Made by a program: the position numbers and the translations under genes. Below are positions 56,340 through 64,000 of a DNA stretch of 64,000 nucleotides, piece by piece; positions within the stretch are counted from its first letter, which is position 1; the number at the start of each line of letters is the position of its first letter. Origin of the DNA: Chimonanthus salicifolius. Lineage: Eukaryota; Streptophyta; Magnoliopsida; Laurales; Calycanthaceae. The notes under the pieces were generated by a model that made no database searches, was not told where the DNA came from, and saw only the letters and a list, made by a program, of their open reading frames with translations. The stretch covers positions 54,418,769 to 54,482,768 of the forward strand of contig CM023538.1 in the NCBI GenBank assembly GCA_013350335.1, read 5' to 3'.

Positions 56340-57885
56340 CTAGTGGCGAAGCACCATTCACCAATTCACGTCATGAAATTTGTAGTTTAAAACGAATTTC
56401 AAATTTAATTATTCATTTTTTTTGGACTCGTGTTGGACAATGAACAAAAATGAAGTTTCATGTATTTCATTTATTTCTTGCCATTACATCTAACAAATAT
56501 AAATAGTAACTAGACATTGATATAAAAATTGTTATTTTTTTATAAATTGAGTCCATATAATACAAGCACATAATTATTGAGCAATCCCTTTCACTTGGTT
56601 TGGTTGTATTGGATTATGGTTGGTTGTAAGTGGCTCTCGCCATCTATGGACGAGAGTGTGTGGCAAGAAATGGCGGCTGATGCTAAGACAAAGTAGAGTG
56701 CCTGTATCTGAGACAAGATTCCACAATTTGTATAAATCAATTGAGCCGTTAATGCCCTCATCAGCATCTCAAACTCTCTTTAAGTCTTTGTGCTCATCTC
56801 CTTCTTCTTCTTATAGTCTGCACTGCCGACTTGAAAATTATAATTGAAAGAGACATCAGATGTAATGGGATATATAGAAACTTGCATCCATGTCGGCATG
56901 TAAAGATTTTTATCCTTTTTAATCAACCAACCTTGCCTTCTATACTTCCCTATCTCCCGAAAGGGACAAAATGTTTTTTTTTTTTTCAAAATTTTAAAAT
57001 AGTTAATAGTAGCAAATATTAAGTTTGCTTTTTTATCTATTTATCATTAGTTAAATAATAAAATCACTGGTTAAAAGCTCGAGATATCACATGGTTTCTC
57101 TTTTTCTTTTGCCTGTAGAAACATTATTTATTATTTAATGGTTGGTCGAGATATTAATATATTTCAAAGATCTTTAGAAAAGATAAATAATAAGAAGTTG
57201 GATAATAAGGGATAATAGTATATCTTTTCACCACTTAAATAATGATAAGTAAATAACATTACAAGTCCAACGTTCTTTGTTATAAAAAACATTAATATCA
57301 CTTATCTTCTTTTGTGGTCTATTTGGCTTTTTCTCTATCGAGTTCTGTTCGGACCTGTATACTTTTGGCTTGATCTGTATGCTTTTCTTTTTGAGTGAGC
57401 TTTCCTCCTTCATTTTTTATAATTCTTTTATGAGTTTTTCTCCCCTTTGAATGGCATCTTACTCAACATTAAAAAAAAAAAATTAATATCTCTATCATGT
57501 TAAAGATATGTTATGCAGGATTTCTCTCATACATCATTAGTTATACAAATTTCAGCCTCTGGTCATTTTTAATTATTTTTTTTGAACTGTTCAGACTCCT
57601 TTTCAACTGAAGTATAGATTAATGTCATAACTTATGATGTGACAAGTTTCTTTCATTATTTTTTTTTAAAGAGTAATTAATAGTAGCTTGATGCATTACC
57701 ATTGGGTGTAAGAAATATGTAATCTCACGTACATATTACATCTTCCTATTAAAAATATGTTAAAACTAGTGAAAATAAGAGGCGAGATTTAAAAGTTTAG
57801 GCATGCTGATGCGTGATGGCTCATTAGGTTATTTATACATATTGCACATCAATATAATGTGTAACCAATGTTATCAGAACTGGAC
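56340..57885. other. Intergenic DNA, no gene seen
   Basis: Short reading frames only, none recognised. 57840-57885 (gttatcagaactggaccg) may be the outer end of an older element into which 57894-58751 inserted. Confidence 0.45.
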
Positions 57886-57893
57886 CGTGTATC

Positions 57894-58751
57894 CAAGACC
57901 GACTTAACTAGTAAGCAAAAAGGCGGCCGCCTTAGGCCTCCGCTAGAGGAGCCCAAAATTTAGCAATTTTTAAGTTACCGTTTACCACGGCAAAACCCTA
58001 AGTCTAATTCTTAGAAAAACTCATCTGCTCCTCTTTCACCGAAAAGCCTATGCGGCTACAGAAGATGAGCTCTGCTGCGTGAATCAACAACGAGGGGAAG
58101 ATTTCAGATTTCAGATCTGGGATCACAAAGTGCTACAGTAGATATCCACATCTGTGGGCTGGGATCTAGCAGCGACCATGGTGAAGCAGGGATAGGCAAA
58201 TCGTTGTAAACGGATCTGGATTGGGTGGGATCTGGAAAACACCTGGAAAAGGAGGCGCTGAGGGCAAGCAACGTCTTAAGAGGGTTGTTTTGGTTTTTAT
58301 TTTTTCTTTAAATTAGACAGAAGAAAGTAGTGGTGATGTTTGCTATTTTTCCCAACTTCTATATATATCTCTGACACAACCTAGAATAAATGCAATTTAA
58401 TATTAGGTAATCTGAACAATTTAATAACACTAATTTTACTATTCAAATTGCTGTTTGAACTTAAAAAAATGGGACATGGATAAAACTGTCTCAAATCTTT
58501 CATTTATTTAACCATTCATCTTACGTTGACGCCTAGATTTTTATCTTAATGTGTTACTATTCTTTTTACTTTTGTTCTCCATGAACTTTAAACTTATGCA
58601 TTGTAAGAATTGAAATCTTAAAAGGAGAATTCTTTTTATTATATATAATTAAAATCTTAATTAAATATGACTTATAATAATATGTTAAATACCAAGAAGG
58701 CATCATTTAGAATTTTTGCCTTAGGCCTCAACTTGTGTCTAGCCGCCCCTG
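57894..58751. mobile_element. 858-bp hAT-type element, nested
   Basis: Flanking octamers cgtgtatc (57886-57893) and tgtgtatc (58752-58759) match 7 of 8. The ends are caagaccgactta and, inverted, caggggcggctag. Just inside both ends is aggcctaaggc or its inverse. It interrupts a sequence whose halves read gttatcagaactggaccgtg and tatcgaatcgtttaaatag. Confidence 0.75.
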
Positions 58752-58759
58752 TGTGTATC

Positions 58760-59585
58760 GAATCGTTTAAATAGAAAGTTGTGTTAAATAAGGTTCATCC
58801 GGGTTCAACCGTAGTCAAACCCAGTCAAACCCGTGCAATTAATATAAATATTATAAATAATATTAAATTACTACTTAACATTTAATTGATTAGTTGAAAT
58901 AAAATTTTAAATCAAAGATTATTTTTTTAATATGAATAAAGAAAAACACCTTAATCAAATAAAACAAGCCATTGATTAAAGTTTTAATCTCTTTAAATAA
59001 TTTCTCTAAATTTTTGTGGCATTAAAATTATATGAAATTTATAAAATTAACTTAACTAAAAATATTTATACTTAATTTTTGGACCAACTCAAAACTCTAT
59101 ATTTATAAATTAATTAAATTTTTGTCATTTTAAATTATTTATAAACTCTATACTTATATAGCTACATAGCATTTTGCGAATTACATGAAATTTATAAAAT
59201 TAATTTAACTAAAAATATTTATACTTAATTTTTGGACCAACTCAAAACTCTATATTTATAAAGTAGTTAAATTTTTTCTCGCTTTAAATTATTTATAAAC
59301 TCTATACTTATATAGCTACATAGCATTGTACTAAAAATAATTTTATTTTTATTTTTAAAATTAGCTATGGAAGTTTTCTTAAATTATTATTTTTAATTGT
59401 GTTGAACCGAGGTTTGAGGTTCACAGTTTCCTTAATAAAACCGTGTTGAGCCGCAGTTCAACACGGTTTTTGGCGGTTTTCACACTTCAAGGCTTTTCTC
59501 ATCAAACCGGGCCGGGAAGAGGGCGGCCGCGGTCGAACCCTTAACAAGTAAAATTTTATTAAATAAGTGTTCTCTTATTTTATTA
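58760..59585. repeat. Outer decayed element with 153-bp tandem duplication
   Basis: A 153-bp unit occurs twice in tandem: atgaaatttataaaatta begins at 59032 and at 59185, ending near 59335. Around it are cggtttttggcggttttcac and ggttcaaccgtagtcaaacc motifs suggesting a decayed DNA element. Its outer limits are not resolved. Confidence 0.6.
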
Positions 59586-59623
59586 AATAATGAGTAGCTC
59601 AAGTAAGCCAATATTTATCTATA

Positions 59624-59908
59624 GAAGCTACGAACAAGTCCTACATTGAAAGTGTAGAAAGAGATCTATAAATTTATATAGGACTTATGTCACTCCACCT
59701 AACAGACTAGTCTTTCAAGCTACGTTATGTACACTAAGGAGATATCCTACACAGACGAGAATGGTTGGCCTCATTCGAGGGAGTGATTGTTGAGAATGTA
59801 AAAGAATCCCATGTTAGAAGTGTAGAGGGAGATGTAGGAATTTCTATGGGACTTGGGTCACTCCACCTAATATATTTGTCTTTTGAAATGGATATCTACG
59901 TCCTAACA
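59624..59908 (+). mobile_element. Second, decayed TRIM copy
   Basis: The left LTR relic (59624-59720, acgaacaagtcctacattga then ggacttatgtcactccacct) is followed by an internal stretch (59720-59787) and a right LTR (59788-59908, tgttgag...cctaaca). All parts align with the TRIM at 25932-26796. The primer-binding region is lost. Confidence 0.7.
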
Positions 59909-60805
59909 CTATCAAAGATAGTCATGATCTAATTGCAGTAAAATACGGATGAGGATCAGTTTATACACAAGATATAAACCGGTTTTGGGAGTCATAATGA
60001 GACCATCTGCTACCATTTAGAATGGGTTATTGGCTTGAGAATTTTTAGAGTTGCCTCATTAGATTATTTAATATTTAATTTCTTTTATTATTAGAAATCG
60101 ATTGTTGGCAAATCATAGTTAAGTTGAACTCTATATAGATGTCACTTATAAATCTTAAAATCAGACTTTTTTTCTCTATTTTTTACTTTTTACCCTAAAT
60201 TCATCTATATAAAAATTTAAAATTATCATTTCTAATTAATACAATGCCCATCTTAATTTTTTCTAAATTTTTTGAGATTTAGAAAAAGACATATCTATTG
60301 GAGATGAATATTCTGTTACATTATATCTATTGGAGATGATTAGATTTATAGTACATGAATGGATGGTTACTGCATATTCAAATTCAAACATAGAACAGTT
60401 AGGTAACTAAATCCTAATCTTAATACTCATCTTGTTCAAGTTGAAATTGAGTTGAAGGAGACATCAGCCACTGGATCAGCAATAATTGAAAGAAGATGCC
60501 ATAATCAAAAGAAAACAAATGAGGACGGCAAGTCTGGCAAGAGATAGAAAGAGAACTGTTCATTTTGTAATGACCCAATCTACTCAACATATTTTTGTTC
60601 GCTTTAAGTGTCTATACACCTGCACAATTTTGTTTTCCTTTGGGTTTCAGCTCATCTCTTGAAAAATGTCATATGCATCAAGAGTGGACGTTCATTATAT
60701 ATCTCCGTCTCTTATCTCTCCTCCAAGCGAAATGAAACTTTGTTGTGTCTAACACTAACTAGCGTACACACTAGCTCCAACCAGTATATCCCTCACATAA
60801 GTTGA
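59909..60805. other. Intergenic DNA, no gene seen
   Basis: No coding region is recognised. Confidence 0.5.
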
Positions 60806-62316
60806 TGGTAAGTTGTAAACGTGAAAATTTTCAAATACCATCATGCATGACTAAAATAACCAATTCACCTTAAAATTAGTCTTCATGACGATTGCTAATT
60901 AGTGACACTGAAAAATGTCTCTAGCACATCTATACGAAGAATGTATAGAACTTGATTTTGAGTGACAATATCTCTATAGTTCAAAAATAATTTTCCATAT
61001 AAGGGAATACCTACACTGAAAAAATAATTTTCCATTTTACTCTTTCACTTTCTAACTCACGAATGATAAAATAAAAAAAAATATCTATAGTTACATCATC
61101 CGGTATCTCTTCTAAGAAACTGATACACAAATTATTTCACACCTTACTAATATAGAATTATTGCCATTCATCATGATTTTCCTGTTCAACACTAATTTAA
61201 TACTAGATGGCATTTGATTGGCTCAAGTACGACATACTTATTGAGTTGATAGATATGGAGGAATGAGGAGGGGACGGGTCACACCACTTTTTTGTCATAA
61301 AAATAGAAGTCCTAGAAATTGGAGTGTGAATCATTAGTGAGTTTGAATGAGGAAATTGTAGGGATTCAAATAAGTGTGTTGTACTTGAGCCAATCAAATG
61401 CCATCTAGTATTAAATTATTGTTGAACAGGAAAATCATGATGAATGGCAACAATTCTATGTTGGTAAGGTGTGAATTAATTTGTGTATCTGTTTCTTCGA
61501 AGAGATATCAGATGATGTAGATATAGATTTTTTTTTATTTTATCATTTATTTATCATTAATGACAAAGAAAGTGAAAGAGTAAAACGGAGAACACTCATT
61601 CTACCATGTGCTTTATTTATGTGCGATAAATCAATTCTCCAATAAAATTGTCCTTATTAAAAGTAGTGCAGTGTCTTGAACATTGTCACAAATACCATTC
61701 TCGAGATATTAATGGTGATTCGTAATATCGGTGATGAGAATTGATGATGCAAATCTAGCCCTTGATTTATTTCTCTCCACTACACATAAATTGACTTAGT
61801 CTCATGTTGAGTCATAGTTTGTTTTGTGAGTCATCTCATTACCCCATCATTTAGGATGTGGATTATTAGTCTCATGAATGTAGGATTAGGTGTCCTATGT
61901 TTGTTAGGAAGGTGTCCCATATTTGTTAGTGAGGTGTCCTATGTTATGGGCAATGGGTTCCTAGATTTAAGCATTTTTATGGTTAGTTGTGTTAGAGGGT
62001 TAATGGTGTTTGTAGGTAGTTATTGTAAGAAAGTGGAGATGCCCACTATGTTGTTATCTTTTCTATAAATTAGTGTGTAATCAAAGTTGAAAAAATAAAG
62101 CAAAAATTTATTATTTACATCTACAAATCAGTGTAGTGATCTCAATTTTCTCCATATCTCCAACAATCGAGATATTTTCAAATTCTTCATATAGATCCTC
62201 TCGTGCTGCAGCACTAGACATTTTTCAGTGTCACTGATTAGCTATCGTCACGAAGACCGATTTAGCGTGCAAAATGGTATTTGAAATTTTTTCACGTTTA
62301 CCATTTTACCTCTACA
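60806..62316. repeat. 1.5-kb foldback structure with long inverted arms
   Basis: The outer arms pair at 60806-60935 with 62205-62316 (aaacgtgaaaa...tgacactgaaaaatgtct and its inverse). The inner arms pair at about 61020-61240 with 61365-61595 (gatggcatttgattggctca and its inverse), around a spacer of about 125 bases. The right side carries about 570 extra bases (61600-62170) that break the symmetry, probably a later insertion. There is no coding capacity. Confidence 0.82.
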
Positions 62317-63965
62317 CTATCCACAAGACAATTGAGTAATTGGTAGCACTGTAAAATGTCCAGACAATCCCCAACATTCTTGTCATTGATGTCGAGTTTC
62401 TTTGCTTCTATTAATTCCATATTCATTCCAAGCCATAATGTTCAAACCGCCTCTAATCTCTCCAACATTTCAGTTTTTTTTTTTTTTTCTGAAATTAAGA
62501 TTTTTGATGAAAGAAACATGAACACTAAATTTTCATGGCTCGATAGAGCATTGAAATTTATGACATTTGTTGAATAATATAGATTACAACGAAACATAAT
62601 TTCTTCCGAAAAATTAACAAATAACTTTTAGTCGATCAGAAAGCCATAGAGACGAGAATCGTGGAATAAAAAATTGTTCGCAATCAAAGAAAGAAAGGAA
62701 AAATAAGGAATGTCAAAACATGCCATCGGTGAAGGGGAAAAAAAATTAAAAGAAAGGAGAAGCCAACAACGTTCTACGATGCAGAAAAATGAAAGAAAAA
62801 TGTTATGCAAGGAATTTTTGAGAAAAGAGACAGCAATTGAAGGGAAAAGGAGGTGAGATCTAGCTACCATTTTTCTCCGTATCAGCTCAAATTTTGAGAG
62901 TTTGTTCTTAACGTTGTGGGCAACACATCTATCGGTTCAAATCATGGATTTAACATCTCTACAACCTATATCTCATATCCATTTTGCGTTAGTTCCTTTC
63001 CCGATGTTGGAATCCACCTCTAAATGAAGAATATTGGGTTCTTCATCATGCATTGTTATTTGTGAGCCATTAGTTTTAGAGAGAAAACTTGTCACCCTAT
63101 TATTTTATAACGGTAGATTGATTTGGATCTTGCTCTGTAGATGTAGGAATATTATCCAACTATGTAAATTTGGTGTAGTGTGGTTAGATTTATTTGGTTC
63201 AAATTTTCAACTATTTATTGCTTGATAATTATTGTTTTATTTACCCATTTTTTATTCACAGAGAGAAAAATATAGGTTTTTTTTTAAAAAAAAATCAAAA
63301 AATGAATCTCATTCTTGTGACTGGACCTTATCCATGAGAAAGAGAGTGGCCCACATGCATTCGAAGATTGAAGGCACTAAACTTTATTGGATGAGAAACC
63401 CACTAATTGAGATGGACCTCACTTACTTTAAATAAAGCAACCAAATCCCGTCCATTGTTCAGAACAATGCAGACATCTTCAGAGCATTTCTTACTTGGAA
63501 TCATTATTATCAATATGATAATGACTGTCGGAACATTGTCAGACTTCTGCCAAAAACTGGAAACAGCCAAATATTCAGTATTTATAGAATGGGATAAAAA
63601 AATAATATTAAAATTGCTGTATTACTATTTAATAAATAAATTATAAACTTAGCACACTTCTCAAATTGCAATTAAAAAAAAAGAAGGTAAAACTTCTTTT
63701 ACTAGGTTAACCTCTCTCCTACAAATATACATAAGCAGTGTACCTTGAGGGCATTTGACTAATAAAATAGATGGTTGTTAATTTTTTTTCCTTAATGGGC
63801 TGGTAATACAATGTTAGGGCATAGTTTTCATATTGAGTTAGAATTTTTCTATTGACTTGCCGAGTCTATCCACTCGACTCATATACTCAGTCAATTGGTT
63901 CTTGGTAGGGTTGAATTGAGTAACTAAGTTTGATCTAACTAAGTAAGGTTCCTAGTGGACTCAAT
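62317..63965. other. Intergenic DNA, no gene seen
   Basis: Short reading frames only. No family or RNA gene is recognised. Confidence 0.5.
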
Positions 63966-64000
63966 CAGGGGCTGAAATCTCGATCTTAACCGATATGCGA
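63966..64000 (+). mobile_element. Left end of a further CCGATATCGG-type MITE, cut by window edge
   Basis: caggggctgaaatctcgatc closely resembles the left end of the MITE at 54385 (caggggtataaatcttgata). It runs off the window, so the octamer duplication cannot be checked. Confidence 0.45.

Overview
The window is nuclear DNA from a flowering plant with a large, transposon-rich genome. The evidence is a GT-AG intron of about 8 kb, plant LINE, Copia, hAT, Mutator and SINE relics, and two recognisable plant genes. I cannot fix the species. A magnoliid-like lineage is only an impression from repeat texture. I see no bacterial-style operon, CRISPR array or rRNA.

Layout. (1) 1-14.6 kb, + strand: the 3' eight exons of an aldo/keto reductase gene (283 residues visible). 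Its introns hold a 5'-truncated LINE with an 18-bp target-site duplication, several hAT MITEs, a foldback hairpin, SINEs and a 205-bp tandem duplication. (2) 14.6-16.4 kb: AT-rich intergenic DNA. (3) 16.47-25.49 kb: a degenerate 9-kb hAT element with a TTF/ZMYM1-like transposase relic. A 1-kb hAT element and a 3.2-kb LTR-like element are nested in it. (4) 25.5-28.5 kb: a TRIM carrying its own nested hAT MITE, and a 300-bp deletion derivative of the 9-kb hAT. (5) 28.5-40.5 kb, mainly - strand: a three-deep nest. A LINE is split by a Copia element (178-bp LTRs, 5-bp duplication gattc), and the Copia element is split by a 7.1-kb Mutator-like element (MULE) with very long, palindrome-rich terminal inverted repeats. 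The MULE carries two convergent gene relics, a FAR1-type transposase on - and a second ORF with coiled coil and Pro-rich tail on +, with a 110-bp-arm hairpin between their 3' ends. (6) 41.9-44.3 kb: more LINE relics. (7) 44.69-46.20 kb, - strand: an intronless CYP94C-type cytochrome P450, complete in all motifs but broken by two single-base frameshifts, with a TATA box, a TGACGTCA site and a G-box upstream. (8) 46.4-64 kb: gene-poor DNA with hAT MITEs, SINEs, LINE tails, a second TRIM, a mitochondrial-type tRNA-Gly pseudogene and a 1.5-kb foldback structure. A further MITE begins at the right edge.

Only the aldo/keto reductase and the P450 look like host genes. The P450, if functional, would be expected to oxidise jasmonoyl-isoleucine in hormone turnover, and the promoter motifs fit that. 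The most unusual structure is the two-gene MULE with its central hairpin. All coordinates of repeats were read by eye and can be off by a few bases where no target-site duplication is given.
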